Part shown: positions 14,305 through 22,868 of the stretch, piece after piece
Position numbering within the stretch: the first letter of the stretch is position 1
How the letters are laid out: each line of letters starts with the position of its first letter
Assembly: GCA_910578755.1 (NCBI GenBank)
Contig: CAJTSZ010000015.1
Coordinates: 1-27,524, forward strand
Direction: 5' to 3'
From: an uncultured Oscillospiraceae bacterium
Lineage (GTDB): Bacteria; Bacillota; Clostridia; Oscillospirales; Ruminococcaceae
DNA length: 27,524 nucleotides
The notes under the pieces: generated by a model
What the model saw: only the letters and a program-made list of their open reading frames with translations
What the model was told of the DNA's origin: nothing
The model's database searches: none
Program-made: the position numbers and the translations under genes

Positions 14305-15434
14305 TTAAAAACGCGCGGATTTTTACTTCTGCCGGTCAGGTTTATCCGTGTGGGGATATCTTGATAGAAGGGCAGAAAATTTGCCAGGTAGGCCAGGGGA
14401 TTACGGTTCCCCAAGGGGCCCAGGTGATTGACGCCGCCGGATTAACGGCCATTCCTGGCATTGTAGACGCCCACAGCCACATTGGCACCTTTGGCCCAGG
14501 GGGCGAACAGGACGCCAACGAAATGACCCGCAACGCCACCCCGGAGGTGGAGGTGCTGTACAGTATTGATACGGAATCCAAAATGTTTCACCGGGCGTTA
14601 AAGGCAGGCATTACCACCTCGGCCATTGCTCCCGGCAGCGGCAACGTCATTGGCGGCATGGTGTGCGCGGTAAAATCCTGGGGAAAATCCATTGAAGATA
14701 TGTGCATTAAAAACCCCATTGCCCTAAAAGCTGCCTTGGGCGGCAACCCCAAGGGGGTATACGGCAAAAGGAACCAGATGCCCATGACCCGTATGGGTAT
14801 TGCAGAGGTGCTCCGTGAAAACTACATAAAAGCCCAGGGATACTTGGCCAAAAAAGAGAAGGGTGAGGAAACAGCCTTTAACCAGGGCCTGGAAAACATT
14901 TGCCGGGTGCTGAAAAGGGAAATTCCCATGAAGGTGCATTGCGAGCAGTTTGATATGCTTACTACCATACGCATTGCCGATGAATTTAACGTAGAATTTA
15001 CCCTGGACCATGCCTGGGGCGCCAGCGACTACTACGACGATATTGCCAACGCCAAAAACCTGCGGGGCGTTATTTTTGGCCCCATAGGGGTTTACCTTAC
15101 CCCGGGGGAATGCGGCAAGGTGGATATTGACAGCCTGCTGGAGCTGGACCGCCGGGGCGTGTGCTGCTCTATTATGACAGACGGCCCGGTAATGAACCCG
15201 GATTTAATTGTAAGCCAGGCAGGGGAGTTGGTCCGCTTTGGTATGGGGCAGGAAAAGGCCATTGAAATGATTACCATTAACGGCGCAAAAATAATTGGCC
15301 TTCAGGAACGCATTGGTTCCATTGAACCGGGCAAGGACGCGGACATTGTGCTGTTTTGGGGGAGCCCCGCGGTGGATACCAACGCAAGGGCCGTATATAC
15401 CATTGTTAACGGCCAAATTGCCTACAAGGAATAA
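14295..15434 (+). CDS. Metal-dependent amidohydrolase
   Basis: A 379-aa amidohydrolase-superfamily enzyme, related to imidazolonepropionase-like and dipeptidase-like members that hydrolyse cyclic or acyl amide bonds. It starts with the small beta-domain (MLVIKNARIF). HSH at residues 60-62, His215 (VHCEQ), His239 (LDHAWG) and Asp296 (MTDGP) supply the metal site. It ends with GSIEPGKDADIVLF, the family's usual return to the beta-domain. No signal peptide is present, so it is cytosolic. AAGGAGAG lies about 10 nt before the ATG. It overlaps the end of the upstream paralogue, so the two were made together. The exact substrate is unknown; the adjacent importer suggests a peptide-like one. Confidence 0.88.
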   Translation: MLVIKNARIFTSAGQVYPCGDILIEGQKICQVGQGITVPQGAQVIDAAGLTAIPGIVDAHSHIGTFGPGGEQDANEMTRNATPEVEVLYSIDTESKMFHRALKAGITTSAIAPGSGNVIGGMVCAVKSWGKSIEDMCIKNPIALKAALGGNPKGVYGKRNQMPMTRMGIAEVLRENYIKAQGYLAKKEKGEETAFNQGLENICRVLKREIPMKVHCEQFDMLTTIRIADEFNVEFTLDHAWGASDYYDDIANAKNLRGVIFGPIGVYLTPGECGKVDIDSLLELDRRGVCCSIMTDGPVMNPDLIVSQAGELVRFGMGQEKAIEMITINGAKIIGLQERIGSIEPGKDADIVLFWGSPAVDTNARAVYTIVNGQIAYKE

Positions 15435-15625
15435 CTGCTTTTGCGGCGTAGCCGCAAAAAAGGTGGTTGGCAAAGCCAACCACCTATGGGACCTATTGGC
15501 CTGCCTTCCTTGGCAGGAAGGCAAAAGTAAACTGCATTAGACATATGGGGAAACATGTTCTAAGCGGGCAGCGGGCTGTGTAAATGAAGGATACCAAGGA
15601 TTTACACAGCCCAGGGCTGCCCAGG
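15435..15625. repeat. Series of strong hairpins downstream of the amidohydrolase gene
   Basis: The spacer begins with TTTTGCGGC-GTA-GCCGCAAAA, AGGTGGTTGGC-AAA-GCCAACCACCT and CCTGCC-TTCCTT-GGCAGG. It ends with a large hairpin: 15573-15585 pairs with 15600-15612 (13 bp), extended by 15566-15572 with 15616-15622 after a 3-nt bulge, around a 14-nt loop. No gene is present. The first hairpin, followed by AAAAAA, may stop or slow transcription. Confidence 0.65.
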
Positions 15626-15626
15626 A

Positions 15627-15642
15627 AGCGAATATATTCGTT
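15627..15642. promoter_or_regulatory. Second palindrome with the TetR-operator core
   Basis: CGAATATATTCG (15629-15640) is a perfect palindrome with the core GAATATATTC, identical to the centre of the palindrome at 13100-13117. It lies about 155 nt before the binding-protein gene. Confidence 0.55.
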
Positions 15643-15690
15643 AAAGATGCCCCGTGAAAATTCCCAACAGCTTAGGGTTGGGGTATATAA

Positions 15691-15711
15691 ATATTCCAAG
15701 GGGAATATAAT
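15691..15711 (+). promoter_or_regulatory. -10-like box within an inverted repeat upstream of the importer operon
   Basis: ATATTCC (15691-15697) and GGAATAT (15702-15708) form an inverted repeat that overlaps TATAAT (15706-15711). No good -35 is seen at normal spacing, so the promoter would need an activator or lie elsewhere. Confidence 0.35.
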
Positions 15712-15797
15712 ATCCGTAAAAATAGGCAAGCCTTTCTTTCCTTTTTACTGAAAAGGAAAAGGGGAAGAAAATAAAACCAATACAAGGAGGAAGAAAA

Positions 15798-17579
15798 ATG
15801 AAAAAAACCAGGTTAATTGCATTAGTACTAGCTGGTATGATGGCGCTTTCCGCCTGCGGCACCCCAAGTAACCCCGGCAGCAGCACGGCAGAAAACCCAA
15901 CGCCGGAAAAAACACCAACGGAGGATACCACCAAGGACAATGTAACAGAGGCTGAGTACACCGGCCCCAAGGATTACCGCGGCTGGACCACTTCCATGGC
16001 AACCTTTAACCCGCAAATGTACACCAACTCCAAAACCTTTATGAACCTTGGCACCTTGGTAGCTATGGTGGCGAATAAGGACGGGAAAAATACGTTGGAA
16101 TTTGTTCCCCACCATGCCGCAGAGCTGCCAACCTCTTCTGACGGCGGCACCACCTGGAACATTAAAATCCGCGAAGGCTTAAAATGGAACGACGGTACCC
16201 CCATTGACGCCAAAACCTATGAGTACACCATGAGAATGCTTGTAGACCCCAAACTGATCAACAAAAACGCGGCTTATATGTTTGATACCTGCATTGTTAA
16301 AAACGCAAAAGAGTACTTTAGCGGCCAGTGCGCTTGGGAAGATGTAGGCGTTAAGCTGATTAACGACTACGAACTGGAAATTACCCTCCAGTACCCGGCC
16401 ACCGAACTGGACTTCTATACCTCTATTTGCAGCCTGATTTGGCCAATCCAGGAGGAAATGTACGAAAAATGCATGAACGCCGACCGCACCAGCACAACCT
16501 ACGGCACCTCCTTGGAAACAACACCTTCCGCCGGTATGTTCACCTTAACAGAATGGATTACCGACGGCCACGATAAGTTTGTACGCAACGACGACGACCC
16601 GCTGGTAAAAGAAGGCTATATAAAGCTGGACAGCATGACCAGAAGATACATTAAGGAAAACGCTACCCGCGCCGAAATGTTCTTTAAAAACGAGCTGGAT
16701 AACCACTCCCTGCTGGGCGACGACTACATCCAGTACCGCAACGACCCCCGCGCTTATGTAACCCTTTCCCCTAACGTATGGGGCTACTTTGTAAACGGCG
16801 CTTCCAAAAACCCAATTATGCAGAACAAGGACTTTAGAAACGCCTTGTACTTTGCAACGCCTCGGGAATCCATTGCACAGGACGTTTACAAGCTGTACCC
16901 ACCGGCGCCTTACATTGTAGCTTCCGGTATTTATGTAGGCGACCCGATTAACGGCGGCGAATACTACCGTGATACCGCGGAAGGCAAAGCCATTACCGAA
17001 AAATACGCAACCAACCCGGAAAAAGCAAAAGAATTGTTTGATAAAGCCTACGAAGCCAACGGCAGCACCCCTGTAAGCATTGAGTACATTTACTTTGAGG
17101 GCCAGGAGGAGCAGAAACGCCAGGCAGAAATTTTGCAGGAAACCTTTGAAAACCTCTTTGGCAAGGACCGCTTTACTATGACCTTGCGGGCTATGCCGCC
17201 GTCCTCCGCTTACGATGTATACAGAAGCGGCGAGTACGACCTGGGCCTGGGCGTTCGTTTGGCCAACGTGTTTAACCCATGGGCTACCATGAATGTTTGG
17301 ACAACAGGCTACGCAGACAAGTATATTACCGGCTTTGAAAGCGAAGAATTTGATAAATTGCAGTTTGACTGCGTTTACGGCGACCTGGTTAACGATGTGG
17401 ACGGCAAAGTAAAAGCTTTGGCCCGCATGGAAGAACTGCTGCTGGATTACGGCGCATTTGTTCCCGTTATGCAGAACGACAACGTTGTTATGTACAGCGA
17501 CCGCATTACTTTGGCCACCCAGGAATACCTGCCATTTGTAGGCTATGCCGGCAGCCAGTCAGACATTACAGCACCGTAA
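15798..17579 (+). CDS. Peptide-type ABC transporter substrate-binding lipoprotein
   Basis: A 593-aa extracellular lipoprotein of solute-binding family 5 (oligopeptide/dipeptide/nickel type). A lipoprotein signal peptide ends in LSAC, giving Cys20 as the lipidated residue. A Ser/Thr/Pro-rich linker runs to about residue 50. The family signature TWNIKIREGLKWNDGTPIDAKTYEYTM follows near residues 118-144. The length is at the upper end of the family. ACAAGGAGG precedes the ATG at 15798. It is the first gene of the importer operon, and the structured 296-nt spacer after it probably keeps its expression above that of the membrane genes. Confidence 0.93.
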   Translation: MKKTRLIALVLAGMMALSACGTPSNPGSSTAENPTPEKTPTEDTTKDNVTEAEYTGPKDYRGWTTSMATFNPQMYTNSKTFMNLGTLVAMVANKDGKNTLEFVPHHAAELPTSSDGGTTWNIKIREGLKWNDGTPIDAKTYEYTMRMLVDPKLINKNAAYMFDTCIVKNAKEYFSGQCAWEDVGVKLINDYELEITLQYPATELDFYTSICSLIWPIQEEMYEKCMNADRTSTTYGTSLETTPSAGMFTLTEWITDGHDKFVRNDDDPLVKEGYIKLDSMTRRYIKENATRAEMFFKNELDNHSLLGDDYIQYRNDPRAYVTLSPNVWGYFVNGASKNPIMQNKDFRNALYFATPRESIAQDVYKLYPPAPYIVASGIYVGDPINGGEYYRDTAEGKAITEKYATNPEKAKELFDKAYEANGSTPVSIEYIYFEGQEEQKRQAEILQETFENLFGKDRFTMTLRAMPPSSAYDVYRSGEYDLGLGVRLANVFNPWATMNVWTTGYADKYITGFESEEFDKLQFDCVYGDLVNDVDGKVKALARMEELLLDYGAFVPVMQNDNVVMYSDRITLATQEYLPFVGYAGSQSDITAP

Positions 17580-17595
17580 GTTTAGTAAAAGGGAT

Positions 17596-17860
17596 GATAC
17601 CGCACATTACCGTGCGGTATCGTTCTAATAATACCATCAATTGACAAGGGACAATACGGTTTTTGGGGGCTAAAATTGCCGCTGACATCGTTGTTCTCGT
17701 TGCTGGGCGCCAGCCCAGCTGCCTCGTCCGCCTTGTCAGCAACAATTTTCTCTCCCGAAAAACCCCTTCGGACCTGCCAGCGAGCAGGCTTTGGGGCTGG
17801 CAAGGTCGCAGGCTTAGGACGCTGGCAGGCGTGTTTCCCCTTGTTAATCGATGGTAGGCG
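17596..17860 (+). other. Structured spacer between binding-protein and permease genes
   Basis: A gene-free 296-nt spacer inside the operon. It begins with a 10-bp hairpin (17596-17605 with 17612-17621, loop ATTACC). A long imperfect inverted repeat then follows: about 17655-17686, with a CTAAAATTGCCGCTGAC segment, pairs with about 17735-17767, with a GTCAGCAACAATTTTC segment. It encloses GCTGGGC/GCCCAGC. A third structure, CCTGC..GCAGG with GCCAGC..GCTGGC, spans about 17778-17810. It could act in mRNA processing or attenuation, or be a small inserted repeat. Confidence 0.55.
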
Positions 17861-17875
17861 GAAAGGAGAATCGTT

Positions 17876-18829
17876 TTGCTCAAATACATATTAAAGCGTA
17901 TTTTAGCCATGGCAATTACGCTGTTTATTATTATCAGCCTGAGCTTCTTTGCCATTCGCCTGATACCCGGCGATGTTGCGGGGGAAAACGCAGCCCCTGA
18001 AATTAAGGCAGCCATGGAGGCCAGGTACCACCTGGATAAACCATTGGGAGAGCAGTATGCAATTTTTATAAAAAACTTCCTTTCCTTTAATTTTGGTGAA
18101 TCTATGACGCTGTACCCAAGGCGCCCGGTGTTTACAATTATTAAGGATAAAATTCCCCTGACGCTGATGCTGAACATCTTTTCCCTGGTGCTTACCGTGC
18201 CGGTGGGCCTGGCCTGCGGCATTATAGCGGCCCTTAGGAAAAATACAATGGTGGACCACGCCATTTCGGCCATGGTTGTTTTTAATGTATCGGTACCGGC
18301 CTTTGTGTTTGCGTCCCTATTGCAGTATATTTTTGCGTACAAGCTGGAATGGTTCCCCTTCCTGCTGAATTTGGACCCGCAGTTTTCTTTTTCCAAATTT
18401 GCTTCCATGATACTGCCGATTTTAGCCCTTTCCTTTGGCGGTATTGCAACCATTACCCGGTATATGCGGGCGGAGCTGTTTGAAGCTTTAAATTCCGAGT
18501 ATATGCTCCTTTCCAAATCGAAGGGCCTTTCCAAGATGCAGTCCACCCTGCGCCACGCCCTGCGCAATTCCTTTATCCCGCTGTGCAACGTGATTATTCC
18601 CATGTTTATGGGGCTGCTGGGCGGTTCCATGGTTGTGGAAAATATTTTTGGCATACCGGGAATTGGCTCCTTAACGGCGGCGTCCATTCAAACCTCGGAC
18701 CACTACCTTACCATTGCGGTACTGTTTTTCTATTCCATTATAGGCCTTACCTCAATGCTGCTGGTGGACCTTTCCTACGGTATTGTGGACCCAAGAATAC
18801 GAATTGGAGGAGGGAAGGTTCGTGAGTAA
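17876..18829 (+). CDS. ABC transporter permease, DppB/OppB type
   Basis: A 317-aa membrane protein with six predicted helices. The first is at residues 8-30 (the N-terminal RILAMAITLFIIISLSFFAIRLIPGD is the DppB/OppB entry). The EAA-type cytoplasmic loop is visible near residues 196-226 (ALNSEYMLLSKSKGLS..LRHALRNSF), which docks on the ATPases. It starts with TTG at 17876, after AAAGGAG at 17863-17869. Its end overlaps the next gene by 8 nt (GTGAGTAA). Confidence 0.92.
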   Translation: MLKYILKRILAMAITLFIIISLSFFAIRLIPGDVAGENAAPEIKAAMEARYHLDKPLGEQYAIFIKNFLSFNFGESMTLYPRRPVFTIIKDKIPLTLMLNIFSLVLTVPVGLACGIIAALRKNTMVDHAISAMVVFNVSVPAFVFASLLQYIFAYKLEWFPFLLNLDPQFSFSKFASMILPILALSFGGIATITRYMRAELFEALNSEYMLLSKSKGLSKMQSTLRHALRNSFIPLCNVIIPMFMGLLGGSMVVENIFGIPGIGSLTAASIQTSDHYLTIAVLFFYSIIGLTSMLLVDLSYGIVDPRIRIGGGKVRE

Positions 18830-19991
18830 AAAACAATTAAAGCTGGAAGTTCCTCCAATGCTGGACGCAGAAAAAATTGCCCGGGAGCATATTGAGCCGG
18901 AGCTGTTTGAGCAGGTGGCCGGCGAGAAAATTTTTGACCAGAATATGGAAGGCGAGGCCATTGGCTTTTTTAAGGACGCGTACCTGCGCTTTAAAAAGAA
19001 CAAGGCGGCCATTGGCGCGGCGTGGCTTATTCTCTTTATTATACTTATGTCCATTTTTGCGCCCATGCTTAGCCCTTACCACTTCCGCGAGCAGCACACC
19101 AGCTTTGGCACCATGCCCCCGCGTATTCCTGTGCTTGAAAATTTCGGCATTGCCAACGGCTGCGTTACTATGGACCTTTTTGCCGCCGACTTAGAGGAAT
19201 TTGGCGACGCGGTAAAGGAAGTGAAACGCGAATACATTTGGAACTACAAGGGCAAGGAAATTAAAAAGGTAATAGCGGAAATTGATATGTACGAATATAA
19301 GGACGCCAAGGAGCATTACTTTGTTTTTGGTACCGACAACATTGGCCGCGACCTGTTTGTGCGCCTGTGGCGCGGCGCCCGTATTTCTTTGCTGATTGGG
19401 TTTATTTCGGTTATTATCAACTGCTTTATTGGCGTTACCTACGGTTCCATTTCGGGATATTACGGCGGCAAGGTGGATATGGTTATGCAGCGCTTTACAG
19501 AAATTTTAGGCGGCATACCCTTCCTTGTTATGTCTATTCTGTTTATAATGGTTTTGGGCGCCGGCGTTTCGTCCTTTATTTTGGTGCTGATTATTACCGG
19601 CTGGATTGGCATGAGCCGGATGATCCGCGCCCAGTTCTACCGTTATAAGGATTACGAATACGTTATGGCCTCCCGTACTATGGGCGCCAAGGACAGGACC
19701 CTTATTTTCCGCCATATTTTGCCAAACGCCATTGGCCCAATTATTACCCAGGCTACCTTTGCGGTGCCTTCGGCCATTTTTTCCGAGTCCTTCCTTTCCT
19801 ACTTAGGGTTGGGTATTCAGGCCCCGGAACCTTCTATTGGCGTTTTGCTGGCGGAAGGGCAAAAGGTGCTTACCAGCAGCCCCCACCTTACTTTGTTCCC
19901 GGCGCTGGTTGTTTCTGCCCTTATGCTGGCCTTTAATATGTTTGGCAACGGCTTAAGGGACGCGTTTGACCCAAGAATGAGAGGGCTTTAA
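18822..19991 (+). CDS. ABC transporter permease, DppC/OppC type
   Basis: A 389-aa membrane protein, the second permease subunit. It starts with GTG at 18822, after GGAGGAGGG. It is longer than ordinary DppC (about 300 aa). There is a charged cytosolic extension of some 60 residues before the first helix. A polar insert of about 75 residues lies between helix 1 and the core, before FGTDNIGRDLFVRLWRGARISL, the conserved DppC entry. The EAA loop is seen near residues 280-310 (YVMASRTMGAKDRTLIFRHILPNAIGP). The insert would lie outside the membrane and may shape docking of the large binding protein. Confidence 0.92.
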   Translation: MSKKQLKLEVPPMLDAEKIAREHIEPELFEQVAGEKIFDQNMEGEAIGFFKDAYLRFKKNKAAIGAAWLILFIILMSIFAPMLSPYHFREQHTSFGTMPPRIPVLENFGIANGCVTMDLFAADLEEFGDAVKEVKREYIWNYKGKEIKKVIAEIDMYEYKDAKEHYFVFGTDNIGRDLFVRLWRGARISLLIGFISVIINCFIGVTYGSISGYYGGKVDMVMQRFTEILGGIPFLVMSILFIMVLGAGVSSFILVLIITGWIGMSRMIRAQFYRYKDYEYVMASRTMGAKDRTLIFRHILPNAIGPIITQATFAVPSAIFSESFLSYLGLGIQAPEPSIGVLLAEGQKVLTSSPHLTLFPALVVSALMLAFNMFGNGLRDAFDPRMRGL

Positions 19992-20009
19992 GAAAAAAGG
20001 AGGATAACA

Positions 20010-21794
20010 ATGGCAACAATTAATCAATACTTCACCATAGGCTCCTGTTCTTCCGCAAGGTGGTTGGATGAGGAAAGCTTTGTTTATCTCAGCAATAAAA
20101 GCGGTGTAAACCAAATTTGGCAAAAATCCTTAGTAACTGGGGAAGACGTTCAAAAAACCTTTTTTAACGAGCGTGTGTGGAGCCTTTCTGTAAACCAGGG
20201 CAATGTGTTTTTCACCATGGACCTGGGCGGCAACGAGCAGGAGCAAATCCACATTTTGCCCGCAGGGGAAAAGGAAGCTAAAAACTTAACGGATAACAAC
20301 GCGGCCCGCCACCAGTTCGGCGGCGTAAAGCCCGACGGCAAAACCGTTGTTTTTGCCTGCAACGCCCGTAACCCCAAAAACTTTGACCTTTGCCAGATGG
20401 ACGCCGAAACCGGCAAGCAGGAAATTTTGCTGGAAAATACGGACAGCTACAACACCCCGGCGGCCCTTTCCCCCAACGGCAGGTATTTGCTGTACAACAA
20501 GATGAAGGGGCAGTCCGACAACTGCCTGTGGATTTTGGATACAGAGGAGCGCACCGCCGAAAATATTGACAGCGCTCCCGGTTACGCCCAGTATACCAAC
20601 CCAGCCTGGAAAAAGGACAGCAGCGGTTTTTACTTCCTTACGGATAAGGACAGCGAATTTAAGTACCTGGCCTATTACGATACAGCCAGCCATACCATTA
20701 CCCCAATTTACAAGGAAAACTGGGACTTGGAGGATTTGGCCTTAAGCTATGATGATAAATACCTTTCCATTAAAATTAACCGGGACGGCTACAGCGCTTT
20801 GGAGATTTACAACACCCACACCAAAGCCTTTGAAAACGTGCCTGCCCTGCCCAAAGGCGTAATGGCCTACTATGGCAGCAGCTGGGCGCCCCAAAGCCAC
20901 CGTTTGCTGGTGACATTGACCAGCGGACAGCGCCCGGCCGATGTTTGGATGCTGGATGTGGACGGCGACAAGGTAGAGCGCGTCACCTTTACCCAGCTGG
21001 ATGGCATTGAAAAGGACAGCCTGGTGGAGCCGGAGCTGCACCACTTTAAATCCTTTGACGGGCTTACCGTACCTTACTGGCTGTACAGGGGCCAGGGCAA
21101 AAACGCCCGCAGCGTTGTAATAGAAGTACACGGCGGCCCGGAAGGCCAGGAACGCCCCATGTTTTCCCCGTTGCTTCAGTACTTAGTAAGCCAGGGCTTG
21201 ACTGTGGTGGCGCCCAACGTGAGGGGTTCCACCGGCTACGGTAAAACCTACCACCACCTGGACGATGTGGAAAAACGATTGGACAGTGTTCACGACGCTG
21301 CCTGCCTGGCGGAGCATTTAGTGGAAGCCGGCATTGCGGATAGGGACAAAATTGCCGTTATGGGCGCAAGCTACGGCGGATACATGACCCTTTCCTGCAT
21401 TACCCGCTACCCGGAACTGTGGGCCGCCGGGGTAGATACTGTTGGTATGTCCAACCTGGAGACCTTCCTGGAGAACACCGCCGATTACCGCCGCGCCCAC
21501 CGGGAAAGCGAGTACGGCAGCCTGGAACACCACCGGGATATTTTGCGGGATGTTTCTCCCATTCATAAAGTAGACCAAATTACAGCGGCTTTAATGGTAG
21601 TACACGGCGCCAACGACCCCCGTGTGCCTGTTGGTGAAGCAGAGCAGATTGTAAAAAGCCTGCGGGACAGAAACGTGCCGGTGGAATACCTGCTGTATAC
21701 CGATGAGGGCCATGGTATTAGCAAGCGCAAAAACCAGTTTGACTGCTACCCAAAAGTAGCTGCGTTTTTGAAAAAGCATCTCAAGGCCGAGTAA
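20010..21794 (+). CDS. S9-family serine peptidase (acylaminoacyl/prolyl oligopeptidase type)
   Basis: A 594-aa cytosolic peptidase. The N-terminal part (about residues 10-350) is a WD40/TolB-like beta-propeller. The C-terminal alpha/beta-hydrolase domain begins at about residue 370 (VVIEVHGGPEGQE). The catalytic triad is Ser454 (GASYGGY), Asp536 (HGANDPRVP) and His568 (DEGHGI). Such enzymes release dipeptides or acylated/aminoacyl residues from short peptides. It starts after AAAAAAGGAGG, 18 nt after the permease gene, and sits inside the transporter operon. The imported substrate therefore probably needs peptide-bond cleavage in the cytosol. Confidence 0.92.
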   Translation: MATINQYFTIGSCSSARWLDEESFVYLSNKSGVNQIWQKSLVTGEDVQKTFFNERVWSLSVNQGNVFFTMDLGGNEQEQIHILPAGEKEAKNLTDNNAARHQFGGVKPDGKTVVFACNARNPKNFDLCQMDAETGKQEILLENTDSYNTPAALSPNGRYLLYNKMKGQSDNCLWILDTEERTAENIDSAPGYAQYTNPAWKKDSSGFYFLTDKDSEFKYLAYYDTASHTITPIYKENWDLEDLALSYDDKYLSIKINRDGYSALEIYNTHTKAFENVPALPKGVMAYYGSSWAPQSHRLLVTLTSGQRPADVWMLDVDGDKVERVTFTQLDGIEKDSLVEPELHHFKSFDGLTVPYWLYRGQGKNARSVVIEVHGGPEGQERPMFSPLLQYLVSQGLTVVAPNVRGSTGYGKTYHHLDDVEKRLDSVHDAACLAEHLVEAGIADRDKIAVMGASYGGYMTLSCITRYPELWAAGVDTVGMSNLETFLENTADYRRAHRESEYGSLEHHRDILRDVSPIHKVDQITAALMVVHGANDPRVPVGEAEQIVKSLRDRNVPVEYLLYTDEGHGISKRKNQFDCYPKVAAFLKKHLKAE

Positions 21795-21815
21795 CCCCCA
21801 AAGGAGGAAATCGCT

Positions 21816-22868
21816 TTGGAAAAAATACTTGAAGTAAAGGACCTGCACATCCACTTTAATGCCTTTGCAGGGGCAGTTAAGGCCATACGGGGCGTAAACT
21901 TCCACCTGAAAAAGGGGGAAACCCTGGCCATTGTGGGGGAATCTGGTTCAGGCAAATCGGTTACAACAAAGGCTGTTACACGTATTTTGCCGGAAAACGC
22001 AGTAATAGACAGCGGCGAAATTACATACAAGGGCCAGGACATTTTAAATTTAGACGAAAAGGAGTTTACCAAAATCCGCGGCAATGAAATCAGCCTGATT
22101 TTCCAGGACCCTCTTTCCGCCCTGGACCCGGTTATGAAAATTGGCAAGCAGATTATGGAAACCCTGATTCTAAAACAAAAAATGCCGAAAAGAGAAGCGG
22201 AAAAGCGGGCCCTGGAGCTGATGAAGGCGGTGGGTATTCCCAACGCGGAAAAACGATTTAATGAATATCCGTTCCAGTTTTCCGGCGGTATGCGCCAAAG
22301 GATTGTTATTGCCATTGCCTTGGCCTGCAACCCGGAACTGCTTATTTGCGACGAGCCCACCACCGCCTTGGATGTAACCATTCAGTCCCAGATTTTGGAG
22401 CTGATTAAAAAAATACAAAAGGAAAACAACCTTTCGGTTATTTTTATTACCCATGACCTTGGCGTTGTGGCCAATATGGCCGACCGGGTTTATGTAATGT
22501 ACGCCGGCAAAATTGTGGAGGAGGGCACAGTGGAGGATATTTTTTACGACCCCCGCCACCCCTACACCTGGAGCTTGCTGGCGTCTATGCCCAGCCTGGA
22601 TACAAAGGGCGGGGATAAACTGATGGTGATTCCCGGCACGCCGCCCAATATGCTGTACCCGCCAAAGGGCGACGCCTTTGCGCCCCGAAACCATTATGCA
22701 ATGAAAATTGATTTTGAACGGGAGCCCCCCATGTTTAAAGTGTCGGACACCCATTACGCGGCCACATGGCTGCTGCACCCCGACGCCCCAAAGGTAGAAA
22801 TGCCCGAGCATTTAAAGCTGAGAATTGAGCAGCAGCTGAAGGAGGCGAAAGAAAACAATGGAGAATAA
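21816..22868 (+). CDS. Peptide ABC transporter ATP-binding protein, DppD/OppD type
   Basis: A 350-aa ATPase subunit on the inner face of the membrane. Walker A GESGSGKS lies at residues 42-49, the signature FSGGMRQR near 155, and Walker B LLICDEPT near 173. The H-loop is in FITHDLG. The C-terminal oligopeptide-transporter extension (VIPGTPPNMLYPPKGDAFAPR) is present, but the four-cysteine iron-sulfur motif seen in many OppD proteins is not. It starts with TTG at 21816 after AAAGGAGG. It overlaps the next ATPase gene by 11 nt. Confidence 0.93.
   Translation: MEKILEVKDLHIHFNAFAGAVKAIRGVNFHLKKGETLAIVGESGSGKSVTTKAVTRILPENAVIDSGEITYKGQDILNLDEKEFTKIRGNEISLIFQDPLSALDPVMKIGKQIMETLILKQKMPKREAEKRALELMKAVGIPNAEKRFNEYPFQFSGGMRQRIVIAIALACNPELLICDEPTTALDVTIQSQILELIKKIQKENNLSVIFITHDLGVVANMADRVYVMYAGKIVEEGTVEDIFYDPRHPYTWSLLASMPSLDTKGGDKLMVIPGTPPNMLYPPKGDAFAPRNHYAMKIDFEREPPMFKVSDTHYAATWLLHPDAPKVEMPEHLKLRIEQQLKEAKENNGE

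Noticed and set aside
17566..18687. 373-codon minus-strand frame opposite the DppB-type gene
   Set aside because: It is the antisense shadow of a clearly recognisable permease, with no ribosome site and no protein-like motifs.
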